Assembly (NCBI RefSeq): GCF_001278945.1 | Contig: NZ_LGRV01000001.1 | Location: 242,416-306,415, forward strand | Length of the DNA stretch: 64,000 bases | Direction: 5' to 3' | From: Lysinibacillus contaminans | GTDB taxonomy: Bacteria > Bacillota > Bacilli > Bacillales_A > Planococcaceae | Part shown: positions 49,961 through 58,965 of the stretch, in pieces | Numbering within the stretch: position 1 is the stretch's first letter | Layout of the letters: every line of letters starts with the position of its first letter | The notes under the pieces: generated by a model | Told to the model about the DNA's origin: nothing | What the model saw: the letters and a program-made list of their open reading frames with translations, nothing else | Database searches by the model: none | Translations under genes and position numbers: made by a program

Positions 49961-49984
49961 AATTTACCTCCTCATATAATTGAA

Positions 49985-50037
49985 ATCATAATAAGTGTAA
50001 CGGAGGAATGTGAAGGTACTATTAAATGGAAATTAAA
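49985..50037 (-). promoter_or_regulatory. alkaline phosphatase promoter with candidate Pho box
   Basis: On the minus strand TTTAAT, TTTAAT and TTCACA start 11 and 12 bases apart (plus 50032-50037, 50021-50026, 50009-50014). The last overlaps the -35 of a promoter whose -10 is TATGAT (49985-49990). The spacing fits TT(A/C)ACA-like PhoP repeats. Confidence 0.5.
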
Positions 50038-50048
50038 CTATTTTGGTT

Positions 50049-50399
50049 TTATGTTAAAAATAGGTGGGAATTTGTTAAGGGTACTTTTATAGACTTTCGA
50101 AATTGATTTATCTTTTGGCTAAGATAGGCACGGTTTGTCCATCCTATATGAGTAGTATCTTTCATGAAATTTGAATTATACGCCTGGTCAGTGAATTCAG
50201 TGTTAGGAATATCTGAGTCTATAAGACCTGCATTATTTCTAATTAATATTTCTTTCAAAGAATCTATAGATAGGTAAGCATTGTAAACTACAAAATACGC
50301 AAGTGGCATTTGCATACCACATATCATAGGTAAAGTTATAATTATTTCCTTTATCTTCTACATATAGAAGCTGAGAGTCAATTATGTAGACAATTTGGA
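50049..50399 (-). pseudogene. decayed C-terminal fragment of a DltD-like protein
   Basis: An open frame of 92 codons (50049-50327) carries FMKDTTHIGWTNRAYLSQKI, which resembles the C-terminal HxGWkGW(v/l)y-type motif of DltD. There is no good ribosome site before its first ATG. The frame upstream shows possible coding (LLYVEDKGNNYNF) shifted by one base. This suggests a frameshifted remnant. DltD takes part in D-alanylation of teichoic acids. The identification rests on one motif. Confidence 0.4.
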
Positions 50400-50407
50400 T
50401 TCGTACA

Positions 50408-50436
50408 TTGTAACAGCAACCACTTTTTGTTATAAT
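50408..50436 (+). promoter_or_regulatory. promoter of secG
   Basis: TTGTAA and TATAAT (50431-50436) are 17 bases apart, with TG at the extended -10 position. Confidence 0.75.
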
Positions 50437-50477
50437 GTAGTGTGTTGTGATGTTTCAAAGTTCGGGAGGTGCAGTAG

Positions 50478-50705
50478 ATGCATACAGTAGTATTAGTTTC
50501 ATTAATCGTCGTATCATTATCATTGATTGTCGTTGTATTGCTTCAATCAGGTAAAAGTGCAGGCTTGTCAGGTGCCATCTCGGGTGGGGCTGAGCAACTA
50601 TTTGGAAAGCAAAAAGCACGTGGAATGGATTTAGTCCTTCACCGCGCGACAATTGTATTAGCAGTATTATTCTTCTTACTAGCAATCGCTATTACGAAAA
50701 TCTAA
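50478..50705 (+). CDS. secG: protein translocase subunit SecG
   Basis: The 75-residue protein has two transmembrane helices (about 3-23 and 53-73) joined by the conserved [21 protein letters not shown] loop region. It assists SecYE in protein export. GGGAGGTG precedes the ATG. The order secG-est-rnr-smpB-ssrA is as in B. subtilis. Confidence 0.95.
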   Translation: MHTVVLVSLIVVSLSLIVVVLLQSGKSAGLSGAISGGAEQLFGKQKARGMDLVLHRATIVLAVLFFLLAIAITKI

Positions 50706-50720
50706 TAGTTGAAGATGTAT

Positions 50721-50752
50721 CGCCTAACCGAGCATGGTTGGGCGTTTTCTTT
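50721..50752 (+). terminator. Rho-independent terminator of secG
   Basis: CGCCTAACC and GGTTGGGCG form a 9-bp stem (one G-U) with a T-rich tail. Confidence 0.88.
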
Positions 50753-50843
50753 TAACTTAATTCAATAATCTGACACAATTAAGCTGAGATGTAATTGATT
50801 TTGGTTATAATAGAGATAAGCTGATGATGAAGGAGGGTGTGTA

Positions 50844-51590
50844 ATGAATAAATCATTATTGCAGCCATTTTTCTTTCAAGCAGGTTCACGTGCGGTTTTA
50901 CTGTTACATGGCTTTACAGGCAGTTCTGCAGATGTGCGTATGCTTGGTCGATTTTTAGAGAAAAAAGGGTATACTACGTTAGCACCTCACTATAAAGGTC
51001 ACGGTGTGGAACCAGAGGAACTCATTACAACAAGTCCAGCTGATTGGTGGAGGGACGTACAAGATGCGTACCAACAATTAAAAGATGCGGGCTATCAAGA
51101 AATTGCCGTAGCGGGACTGTCACTTGGCGGTGTAATGGCATTAAATGTCGCGGCAAATTATCCAGTCAAGGGCATTATCACGATGTGTGCGCCGATGACG
51201 ATGCGTACAACAGATGTCATGTTTGAGGGCGTTCTGAAATATGCTCGAGATTATAAAAAATTTGAAGGCAAAGAAAAGTCGCAAATTGAAGCTGAAGTAG
51301 CTTTAATTGCGGAAAAAGGAATGCCTTCATTGCCACAGTTGCGTCAATTTATAGCACAGACACGCGAAGGAATTGATATGATCTATGCCCCAATTTTGGT
51401 CGTACAATCAACAAATGATGAGGTAATAGATACAGGTTCCGCTAATATTATATATAATGAAATAGAGTCACTTGAAAAGTATATCAAGTGGTATGAAAAC
51501 TCGAAACACGTTATTACATTAGATCAAGAAAAAGATCAATTACATGAGGATATTTATCGTTTTTTAGAAAGCCTAAATTGGGTAGACTGA
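50844..51590 (+). CDS. est: carboxylesterase (Est, YvaK-like)
   Basis: The 248-residue alpha/beta hydrolase has the oxyanion HGFTGSS, nucleophile Ser93 in GLSLGG, an acid in STNDEVID and His in NSKHVI. It hydrolyses short- to medium-chain esters or monoacylglycerols in the cytoplasm. GGAGGGTG precedes the ATG; TATAAT near 50807 is a likely -10. It is 41 bases from rnr. Confidence 0.92.
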   Translation: MNKSLLQPFFFQAGSRAVLLLHGFTGSSADVRMLGRFLEKKGYTTLAPHYKGHGVEPEELITTSPADWWRDVQDAYQQLKDAGYQEIAVAGLSLGGVMALNVAANYPVKGIITMCAPMTMRTTDVMFEGVLKYARDYKKFEGKEKSQIEAEVALIAEKGMPSLPQLRQFIAQTREGIDMIYAPILVVQSTNDEVIDTGSANIIYNEIESLEKYIKWYENSKHVITLDQEKDQLHEDIYRFLESLNWVD

Positions 51591-51631
51591 AGAATAACAT
51601 ATAGATTTTCAGTAAGAAGGAGGTAAAATAT

Positions 51632-54079
51632 ATGACAAACAATAAAGATTCACTCGAAAGTCGATTACTCGATTTTTTTGGTGAAGAGGAATATAGTCCG
51701 CTAACAGTTGGCGAAATCGAGGACGAATTTGGCTTTGAGGACGCGGATGAATTTAAAGAGTTAGTGAAAACACTGGTGCGTTTGGAAGGTCGAGGCTTGG
51801 TTGTTCGTTCTCGCTCGAACCGCTACGGCTTACCAGAACGTATGAATTTACTGCGAGGTAAATTTATAGGGCATGCAAAGGGCTTTGGTTTTGTGGCGCC
51901 TGATGTGGAAGGTATGGATGATGTATTTATTCCGCCGCATGAGGTAAATGGTGCCATTAATGGTGATACCGTATTGATTCGTGTATTGAAAGAATCATTT
52001 GGTGATCGCCGAGAAGGAACAGTGACGAAAGTTGTAGAGCGTGGTCAAACGAAATTTGTCGGCACTTTCCAAGCAAACCGTGGCTTTGGTTTCGTTGTAT
52101 TAGATGATAAAAAATTGCCGATGGATATTTTCATCGCAAAGGGTGACACATTAGGCGCTGTTGATGGACATAAAGTAGTGGTGGAAATTTCTACATGGCC
52201 AGAAGATTTAAAATCAGCAACTGGCTATATTACTAAAATTTTAGGACATAAAAATGATCCGGGTGTAGATATCCTATCTATTTTATATAAACACGATATT
52301 CCACCAGAGTTTCCGGATGAAGTAATCTCAGCTGCGCAACAAGTGCCAGATGAAATTTCAGAAGCAGATTTGCAAGATCGCCGTGATTTACGTCACGAAA
52401 CAATTGTGACGATTGACGGTGCAGATGCAAAAGACTTAGATGATGCAGTAACAGTCACTAAAAATGGAGATGGCACTTATAAACTTGGCGTACATATCGC
52501 AGATGTAAGTTACTATGTAACACAGGGCTCGGTCCTTGATATTGAAGCGTATGACCGTGCGACAAGTGTGTATTTAACTGACCGTGTGATTCCAATGATT
52601 CCACATCGACTATCAAACGGTATTTGCTCGTTAAATCCACAAGTAGATCGCTTAACATTATCATGTGAAATGATTATTGATGCAAACGGTAATGTCGTTT
52701 CCCATGAAATTTTCCAAAGTGTGATAAAAACAACTGAGCGTATGACGTATACAGATGTGTACAAAATTTTAGAAGAGCAAGACGAGGAGCTTATAGCCCG
52801 TTATAAGCCACTTGTGCCTATGTTCAAGGACATGGCAGATCTTTCTGCTATTTTGCGCCGTAAACGTACGTTGCGTGGTGCAATTGACTTTGATTTTAAA
52901 GAGTCAAAAGTACTTGTCGATGAAGACGGCTGGCCGGTTGATATTGAGATTCGTGAACGTACAGTGGCAGAGAAGTTAATTGAAGACTTCATGCTAGTGG
53001 CCAATGAAACAGTGGCAGAACATTTCCATTGGATGAACGTGCCATTTATTTATCGTATTCACGAAGATCCGAAGCCAGAAAAGTTACAACGCTTCTTTGA
53101 ATTTGTTACGAACTTCGGTATTTTAATTAAAGGAACAGGCAATACGATACATCCAAAGGCGCTTCAAGATGTGTTAAAAGCAATTGAAGGTATGCCTGAA
53201 GAGCCAGTCATCTCTACGATGTTACTTCGCTCGATGCAACAGGCGAAGTATTATCCTGAAAGCATTGGTCACTTTGGTTTATCGACTGATTTCTATACAC
53301 ACTTTACATCGCCAATTCGTCGTTACCCTGACTTAATCGTCCACCGATTAATCCGCACGTATTTAGTGAATAAGGATACTTCGAAAGAAACGATTGCACA
53401 ATGGAGCATGGCGATGGATGAAATTGCCGATCATACTTCTGAACGTGAACGTCGTGCAGTGGATGCAGAACGTGATACGGATGCACTGAAAAAAGCGCAA
53501 TATATGTCTGATAAAATTGGTGAAGAGTTTGAAGGAATTGTCTCTTCAGTGACGAACTTCGGTATATTCATTGAGCTACCAAACACAATTGAAGGTCTTG
53601 TGCATATTAGCAATATGACAGATGACTATTATCGTTTTGATGATCGTCAAATGATTATGATTGGGGAACGTACAAATCGTCAATTCCGTATTGGTGATGA
53701 AGTGAAAGTGCGCGTAGCTAATGTTATTATAGAAGAATCATCGATCGATTTTGAAATCGTGGGCATGGTAACGTCTTATGGTCGCACACGTAAAGCTGCA
53801 CCGACAGTTATTCATACACGTAAAAACTATAGCGATAGTAAAGGCGGCCGTGGCAGTCGTACGGAAAAATCTGGAGTTGGTAGAAGTCGCCGCACAGATG
53901 ATAAAAAAGGTCCTAGTGAATCACCAAAAAGTGGGGAACGTCGTGAAAGTGCCCGCGATCCACGTGGTCGTCGCACAGATGGCTCGAGCCCAGGACCGAA
54001 AAAAGACGTAAAACAAAAACAAAAGTTTTACGAAAGCGTCGCAAAAAAAGGGAAAAAGAAAAAAACAAAACGTAAATAA
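51632..54079 (+). CDS. rnr: ribonuclease R
   Basis: The 815-residue 3'-5' exoribonuclease has, in order, an N-terminal helix-turn-helix, two cold-shock domains (about 70-215), the RNB catalytic domain with [12 protein letters not shown] and [12 protein letters not shown], an S1 domain (about 640-725), and a Lys/Arg-rich tail (from about 735). It degrades structured RNA and, with tmRNA-SmpB, non-stop mRNAs. smpB and ssrA follow. AAGGAGG precedes the ATG. Confidence 0.96.
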   Translation: MTNNKDSLESRLLDFFGEEEYSPLTVGEIEDEFGFEDADEFKELVKTLVRLEGRGLVVRSRSNRYGLPERMNLLRGKFIGHAKGFGFVAPDVEGMDDVFIPPHEVNGAINGDTVLIRVLKESFGDRREGTVTKVVERGQTKFVGTFQANRGFGFVVLDDKKLPMDIFIAKGDTLGAVDGHKVVVEISTWPEDLKSATGYITKILGHKNDPGVDILSILYKHDIPPEFPDEVISAAQQVPDEISEADLQDRRDLRHETIVTIDGADAKDLDDAVTVTKNGDGTYKLGVHIADVSYYVTQGSVLDIEAYDRATSVYLTDRVIPMIPHRLSNGICSLNPQVDRLTLSCEMIIDANGNVVSHEIFQSVIKTTERMTYTDVYKILEEQDEELIARYKPLVPMFKDMADLSAILRRKRTLRGAIDFDFKESKVLVDEDGWPVDIEIRERTVAEKLIEDFMLVANETVAEHFHWMNVPFIYRIHEDPKPEKLQRFFEFVTNFGILIKGTGNTIHPKALQDVLKAIEGMPEEPVISTMLLRSMQQAKYYPESIGHFGLSTDFYTHFTSPIRRYPDLIVHRLIRTYLVNKDTSKETIAQWSMAMDEIADHTSERERRAVDAERDTDALKKAQYMSDKIGEEFEGIVSSVTNFGIFIELPNTIEGLVHISNMTDDYYRFDDRQMIMIGERTNRQFRIGDEVKVRVANVIIEESSIDFEIVGMVTSYGRTRKAAPTVIHTRKNYSDSKGGRGSRTEKSGVGRSRRTDDKKGPSESPKSGERRESARDPRGRRTDGSSPGPKKDVKQKQKFYESVAKKGKKKKTKRK

Positions 54080-54133
54080 TTATGGAATGGGTAGGCTACG
54101 TCCTACCCAACCTTTGAGTAGAGGGTGAGCATA

Positions 54134-54601
54134 ATGGCAAAAGGCGCAGGAAGAGTATTAGCACAAAACAAAAAAGCTGGACACGATTACTTTATTGAAG
54201 AAACAATCGAAGCGGGCATGGTCTTAACAGGTACAGAAATCAAGTCGATACGTACTGGTAAGGTTCAGCTAAAGGATTCGTACGTCCGAATTAGTAATGG
54301 TGAAGCATGGATTAGTAATATGCATGTCAGTCCTTTCGAACAAGGAAATCGTTTTAACCATGACCCACTAAGAGCTCGGAAATTATTGCTGCACAAAAAA
54401 CAAATCGGCGAACTAGTTGGTGCTGTAAAACGTGACGGCTATACAATCATTCCATTAAAAATGTACATTAAAGACGGCTATGCGAAGTTACTAATTGGCG
54501 TCGGTAAAGGTAAAAAAGATTACGATAAACGTAATGATATGCGTAAAAAAGAAGCAAAACGCGAAATGGAACGTGTTTTCAAAGCAAAAAATCAAGTTTA
54601 A
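54134..54601 (+). CDS. smpB: SsrA-binding protein SmpB
   Basis: The 155-residue RNA-binding protein has [34 protein letters not shown] and the basic C-terminal tail [20 protein letters not shown] that enters the empty mRNA channel. It delivers tmRNA (58474-58826) to stalled ribosomes. ATG 54134 has AGAGGGTGAG upstream. Confidence 0.96.
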   Translation: MAKGAGRVLAQNKKAGHDYFIEETIEAGMVLTGTEIKSIRTGKVQLKDSYVRISNGEAWISNMHVSPFEQGNRFNHDPLRARKLLLHKKQIGELVGAVKRDGYTIIPLKMYIKDGYAKLLIGVGKGKKDYDKRNDMRKKEAKREMERVFKAKNQV

Positions 54602-54632
54602 TATGTATTCATTTTAATAGTAGAAAAAAGAG

Positions 54633-54665
54633 AACAGACCAACACAATTTGTGTTGGTCTGTTTT
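54633..54665 (+). terminator. Rho-independent terminator of rnr-smpB
   Basis: AACAGACCAACACAA and TTGTGTTGGTCTGTT form a perfect stem followed by TTTT. Confidence 0.92.
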
Positions 54666-54687
54666 GGCTGTGATTATATATATATTG

Positions 54688-54789
54688 CTGCGATTGTTGA
54701 AAAAGGTGTTGAGTGCTGAAATCCCGCTGTTGACCGTTGAAATAAAACGTTGAGTGCTGAAATCCCACGGTCGAACGCTGAAAAATCAG
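54688..54789. repeat. array of about five imperfect 20-21 bp tandem repeats
   Basis: Units begin near 54688, 54708, 54729, 54749 and 54769. Units 2 and 4 share GTTGAGTGCTGAAATCCC exactly; the others are diverged (for example GTTGACCGTTGAAAT). The array is non-coding and lies between two convergent genes. Confidence 0.7.
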
Positions 54790-54834
54790 CTATCACTTCT
54801 CTATTCCTGTTTGATAGTCACTTTTGGCTGCAAC

Positions 54835-56433
54835 TCAACCACTTTTTTCCATGTTTTTACCAGAACGTAACGGGATTTCTTTTAAAAAGCAGGCAAGTAC
54901 GACAGCGATAGCAGCCATAATGGCACCTACCAAGAAGGTAGTTGTGATTGAGTAACTTAAAGCTTCTTGAACTGTATCAAGCATTTTCGTAAAGAGTACT
55001 TGTGATTCTGGAGAAAGGCTCTTTAAGGCTGCTTCAATTTTAGGCTGATCTAAAAGGTTTTGCGGATTGTTAATTAGAGCGAGTTTCTCTGCTAATGCAG
55101 GGTCTGTAGATACAGGAATCGTCTGTTGTCCGTGGGCACCTGCTAATTCAGTCATTTTTTTAGCGATACTCGTACTCATAATACTTCCCATTACAGCAAT
55201 CCCGATCGTGCCACCAAGATTACGGAAAAGTTGAGATGAAGCAGTTGCTACCCCGATTTGGTGCGGGGCCACTGCATTTTGTACGGTTAAAGTGAAGACG
55301 GGCATCGCCGTTCCAAGACCTAAACCAAGTACAATCAAATAGAGAATGAGCAGATAAATGGGCGTAGTAGGCGTCATGAAATACAGACAACTAATACCAA
55401 TAGTCATGACCATCAATCCGATAATCCCCATTTTTTTATACTTGCCTGTTTTGGATATAAATTGCCCAGACAGAGCAGAGGTCACTAACATCGCAATTGA
55501 CATAGGCATCGCCGCATAACCTGAATGGGTAGGAGAGATTCCTTTGACACCTTGTAAAAATAAAGGTACATAAATGATAGCGCCCATCATGCCGGCATTT
55601 AAAAAGAAACTGACTAAATTGGAAACTGTAAAAATGCTATTTTTAAATAAACCTAATGGTAATACCGGACTTTTCACTCTCATTTGAATCCATATAAAGA
55701 TAAGCAAGGCAATGATAGTAACTGCAAACAGACCAAGTATTTGCCACGAGCCCCATGCATATTTGTTAGGCCCTTCACCTGCCAAAGATAAAGCTAAAAG
55801 CAATGGAACAATGGTTGAAGTAAGGAAAAGCGATCCCCAGTAATCGATGGATTCACCTTCGCGCTTTGTACCTTTAGGAAAATTGATGAAAATTAACATA
55901 AACGCAATAACACCAAGCGGTAAGAATGTCCAAAATACCCAACGCCAATCTAAATGATCGACAATATAGCCACCTAAAAGAGGACCAGCTACGCTCGAAA
56001 TCCCAAATACTGCACTCAAAACGCCTGACCATTTCGCACGTTCTCGTGGTTCATATAGATCTCCAACAGCAGTGAAAACTGTGGACATGATAATCCCTGC
56101 TCCTGCCCCTTGAATCGCACGGAAAGAAATGAGCTGTATAATATCTGTTGCGAAACCAGATAAAATGGCACCAAGTGAAAATACACCAATCCCTAATAGG
56201 AGGAAGGTTCTTCGGCCGTAAATATCAGAAATTTTCCCCACTAATATGGAAGCCACCGTCGAAGTAAGCAGATAGATAGTGATGGCCCATGAATAATAAT
56301 CCACACCACCGAGCTTAGCTATAATCCGTGGCATGGCAATGCCAATAATCGTCTGGTTGATGGCAGCAAAAAACAATGCTGTAATAATGGCGATCATGAT
56401 CGTTAATTTCTTTTTATCTGTAAGATGAGTCAT
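54835..56433 (-). CDS. DHA2-type multidrug efflux transporter (EmrB/QacA family)
   Basis: The 532-residue MFS protein has about 14 transmembrane helices. It has the motif-A loop GKISDIYGRR (about 66-75), RAIQGAGAGI (motif B) and the antiporter motif GPLLGG (motif C). These drug/proton antiporters expel hydrophobic compounds. The start overlaps the MarR gene stop by 4 bases (ATGA), so both are translated together and the MarR protein is the likely regulator. The substrate is unknown. Confidence 0.9.
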   Translation of the reverse strand: MTHLTDKKKLTIMIAIITALFFAAINQTIIGIAMPRIIAKLGGVDYYSWAITIYLLTSTVASILVGKISDIYGRRTFLLLGIGVFSLGAILSGFATDIIQLISFRAIQGAGAGIIMSTVFTAVGDLYEPRERAKWSGVLSAVFGISSVAGPLLGGYIVDHLDWRWVFWTFLPLGVIAFMLIFINFPKGTKREGESIDYWGSLFLTSTIVPLLLALSLAGEGPNKYAWGSWQILGLFAVTIIALLIFIWIQMRVKSPVLPLGLFKNSIFTVSNLVSFFLNAGMMGAIIYVPLFLQGVKGISPTHSGYAAMPMSIAMLVTSALSGQFISKTGKYKKMGIIGLMVMTIGISCLYFMTPTTPIYLLILYLIVLGLGLGTAMPVFTLTVQNAVAPHQIGVATASSQLFRNLGGTIGIAVMGSIMSTSIAKKMTELAGAHGQQTIPVSTDPALAEKLALINNPQNLLDQPKIEAALKSLSPESQVLFTKMLDTVQEALSYSITTTFLVGAIMAAIAVVLACFLKEIPLRSGKNMEKSG

Positions 56434-56870
56434 TCACTTTCCACCTCTTTCCCTGTAGCAATATTCGCCAATACATGCTGATAAATCCGTATCAAATGAT
56501 TGATATCTTCTTCAGGTAAACTTGAAAAAAGTTGCTTCACGACATTCTTGTTCTCTATTATAAATTGCTGTAAAATTTCGCGTCCTTGATCTGTAATCTC
56601 CAAAAGAACAACTCTTCGGTCATTAACATCTCTACTTCTATGCGCATAACCACTAGATATTAATTTATCGGAGAGGCTCGTTACTGCTCCTGGTGTAATA
56701 CGCAAACGCTCTGCCAAGGTAGAGGCATTTTGAGGCCCATTTACTGCTAGACTTCGTAAAATCGTTGCTTGTGAACCAGAAACAAGTCGATCTAATCGTT
56801 TCTGCCATTCTACAGATACATTTCTCTGAAACTCCATGTACAGTTCTTCAAATTCTATTGAGTTACTCAT
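56430..56870 (-). CDS. MarR-family transcriptional regulator
   Basis: The 146-residue regulator has a winged helix (about 35-110): ATILRSLAVNGPQNASTLAERLRITPGAV, then DRRVVLLEITDQG in the wing. It probably represses its own gene and the coupled efflux gene until a ligand binds. A loose dyad, ACCTAT/ATAGGT (56933-56960), lies about 65 bases upstream and is a possible operator. Confidence 0.9.
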   Translation of the reverse strand: MSNSIEFEELYMEFQRNVSVEWQKRLDRLVSGSQATILRSLAVNGPQNASTLAERLRITPGAVTSLSDKLISSGYAHRSRDVNDRRVVLLEITDQGREILQQFIIENKNVVKQLFSSLPEEDINHLIRIYQHVLANIATGKEVESE

Positions 56871-57017
56871 GTATTTATTATTCCCCCATTTTTTTAGTAA
56901 TGAATAATACTACATCCTATGAATTGTTTACCACCTATAATATTCCATAAGTGTATAGGTTATTTCTGGTTTTTGTCAAATAAATAAATATATGGATCAT
57001 TACCGTAACTTGAGGGT

Positions 57018-57275
57018 GATTTCCGTTCCGGCTAGGCGCTTTCCGGGGGGCGTCCGATGAGCCGCTTCATTCGCTAAGCTCACTCCAATCAATCGGCATT
57101 CTAAAATCAATACGCTTTTTAATCAAATGTCATCCCCGAATTTTGGTGATGAGCCGAATATATGGTTTATCTCTTTTGTTTTGGGTGAATTTCTGCCCAG
57201 CCTTGACTCCAATCAACAGCAACCTAGGTACTTTAATCAAATACCATTACTAATTGTTGGTGATTAATCCAAAAA
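57018..57275. repeat. decayed GC-rich intergenic repeat (copy C) followed by two diverged direct repeats
   Basis: CGCTTTCCGGGGGGCGTCC with CCGCTTCATTCGCTAAGCTC (57035-57080) matches parts of the repeat at 36286-36416. Two diverged repeats follow (about 57082-57165 and 57208-57272). Each begins ACTCCAATCAA, continues to TTAATCAAAT, and ends in a TGGTGAT-type hairpin. No ORF is present. Confidence 0.55.
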
Positions 57276-57279
57276 ATTG

Positions 57280-58330
57280 AGTGTTAAAAAGGTGTAAGGT
57301 TACGAAAATATTCTGGTGGTGGGGAAATTGAGTGTGGTGTAAATAGGCGCTATTAAACTGAAGAGAAGTGGCGGGCATCTTAGAGGTTATCTATAAATAA
57401 CTTTATGGATAGGAAAAAATTAATTAATAGTGACATCCAAACTGCCAAAAACAACCGAAAAACATCTAAAAAGGTACAGAAATATCTCAATATAGAGCCG
57501 ATTTCACGTCTTAGATTGCGCTTCGGAAATGATGTATAGGTCAATAGACTTGGATTTTTTTTTGTTAATTATCATTTTAATGAGCTGATTTCGCTCGAAA
57601 AAACATTCTTTTTTTACTTTTTGTATACACTTTTTTTAGCATCTGTTTCGTATACGGTTGCTCTATTGACATGGTGATTTGTCATCTGTTTTCCTGAAAA
57701 CAGCATCTGGGTTTCCATATATTTTGAGTAAATAGTAGGGAACATCAAGCTGTCTATTTATAAAAGAGATGTGAAAGTGCTGTGCAAAAAATCTTTTGAA
57801 AACAATTTTAAATGCTTGTATATCAAGGTTTCAAAGTGTGTTTATATGATGAATTGCCTTGCTATCCTTTTAAAGAATTAGAGTAGCAAAAAATCAGCTT
57901 CGAATTTAAATGAATAAACGTTCTTTGTTGATCTTTCTTAAAGTTCTATTTTTTACATCGGAATTAATTATATTCATTTTCGTTTTAACACAGGGAAATT
58001 CTAATAGTGACTTTAACAAACTCGGATTTATTCAAACTGTCGATTTCGATATACAACATATTTTTAAATAAGCGCCATTTCAGGTCTTTAGTCCTCTTTT
58101 GTCACATATTTATAATTAAGTCGTATATCGATTTTGACAAATGAGCTTTTAGGTGTTTAAAAAAAATTGATGTTCAGTATTCTCTGTGAAAAATGAATGC
58201 ACTCTACGATTTTGACCTACTCAGAATTCATGTAAATGTTTTGCACGGACAGATTTGGATATAGAGCAGATTTTTTTGTTGGAGTTCAAGTTGTATGTTA
58301 CTAATTTTTTGTTTTGAAAGATCGGTGTAC
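57280..58330. other. 1-kb AT-rich gene-free region with scattered degenerate motifs
   Basis: No ORF with a ribosome site was found. A loose motif GAGC-n-GATTTC or its variants recurs at 57492, 57579, 58068, 58140 and 58261. A CTGTTTTC/GAAAACAG palindrome lies at about 57685-57702. The region looks like decayed mobile or repeated DNA upstream of ssrA. Confidence 0.45.
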
Positions 58331-58359
58331 TTGAAGTATAAGCAGTATTGTTTTATAAT
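58331..58359 (+). promoter_or_regulatory. ssrA promoter
   Basis: TTGAAG (58331-58336) and TATAAT (58354-58359) are 17 bases apart. Transcription would begin about 108 bases before mature tmRNA, giving a precursor whose 5' end is cut by RNase P. Confidence 0.75.
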
Positions 58360-58473
58360 GAGTTATAGTCATTGCCAGATTACATGGAAGTGTCACACTT
58401 GCTTCCACCGTACTAGAAGAAATTCTAGCTCTTTGTTTGAACGAGGCCATGTTGCTTCGTATCATATAATCAA

Positions 58474-58826
58474 GGGGACGTTACGGATTCGACAGGGATG
58501 GTTCAAGCTTTGGTCGCGCGTCGGAGGTCTCGGCTCCGTCATCAACGGAAGTTATATAATAACTGGCAAACAACAAAACTTAGCTTTCGCAGCGTAAGCT
58601 CGTAAGCGCTCTGCCTATGCATCGCCCATGTGCATAACGTAGGGCCCAACTTTAGTGGGATACGGTCGTTGGTACCACCTGAGTCAACGGCAAGAGATTT
58701 CCAGGTTAGCGTACAGGACGCCTGTTTGTCGGCATAATGCTACGTGAATTGCGAATAGGCAAACTACACGCGTAGAAGCTAAAGTATTGGAGTCTTTGGA
58801 CGCGGGTTCGACTCCCGCCGTCTCCA
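58474..58826 (+). ncRNA. ssrA: transfer-messenger RNA
   Basis: The RNA begins GGGGACGTTACGG and ends GGTTCGACTCCCGCCGTCTC plus CA; the acceptor stem GGGGACG pairs with CGTCTCC. The tag reading frame (58565-58597, GGC to TAA) encodes GKQQNLAFAA, so with the tRNA-borne Ala the tag is AGKQQNLAFAA, ending in the protease signal. After the discriminator A the DNA reads TAA, so the 3' CCA is not encoded and must be added by the CCA enzyme. In B. subtilis, as I recall, it is encoded. Confidence 0.95.
58800..58826 (+). other. probable attL of the integrated element at the 3' end of ssrA
   Basis: The T-arm and acceptor end of ssrA is a common target of tyrosine integrases, and an integrase gene lies 140 bases away, pointing toward it. 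The core repeat must recur at the other end (attR), beyond this window, so the limits are inferred. Confidence 0.6.
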
Positions 58827-58834
58827 TAATACGA

Positions 58835-58890
58835 GTTCATTGAGTTTCAATGAACGTCAAAACCCTTGTATATCAAGGGTTTTTTATTTT
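58835..58890 (+). terminator. two hairpins after ssrA; the second is a Rho-independent terminator
   Basis: GTTCATTGA/TCAATGAAC (58835-58855) is a perfect hairpin without a T tract. AAAACCCTTG/CAAGGGTTTT (58859-58883) is followed by TTATTTT and can stop transcription from either side. Confidence 0.85.
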
Positions 58891-58965
58891 GCCTATATCA
58901 TGTAATGGCATTAACACGTATTTAAACGTAGTCAAAGTCGTATTCATTCGTATTCATTTTCAAGT

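Noticed and set aside
54688-54789. CRISPR array
   Set aside because: The 20-bp units are directly adjacent without unique spacers and no cas genes are nearby; it is a tandem repeat.
58295-58597. Open frame of 100 codons upstream of and across ssrA
   Set aside because: It overlaps the ssrA promoter region and tmRNA domain, and ends at the tag stop codon only by sharing its frame. It has no ribosome site and no protein-like composition.
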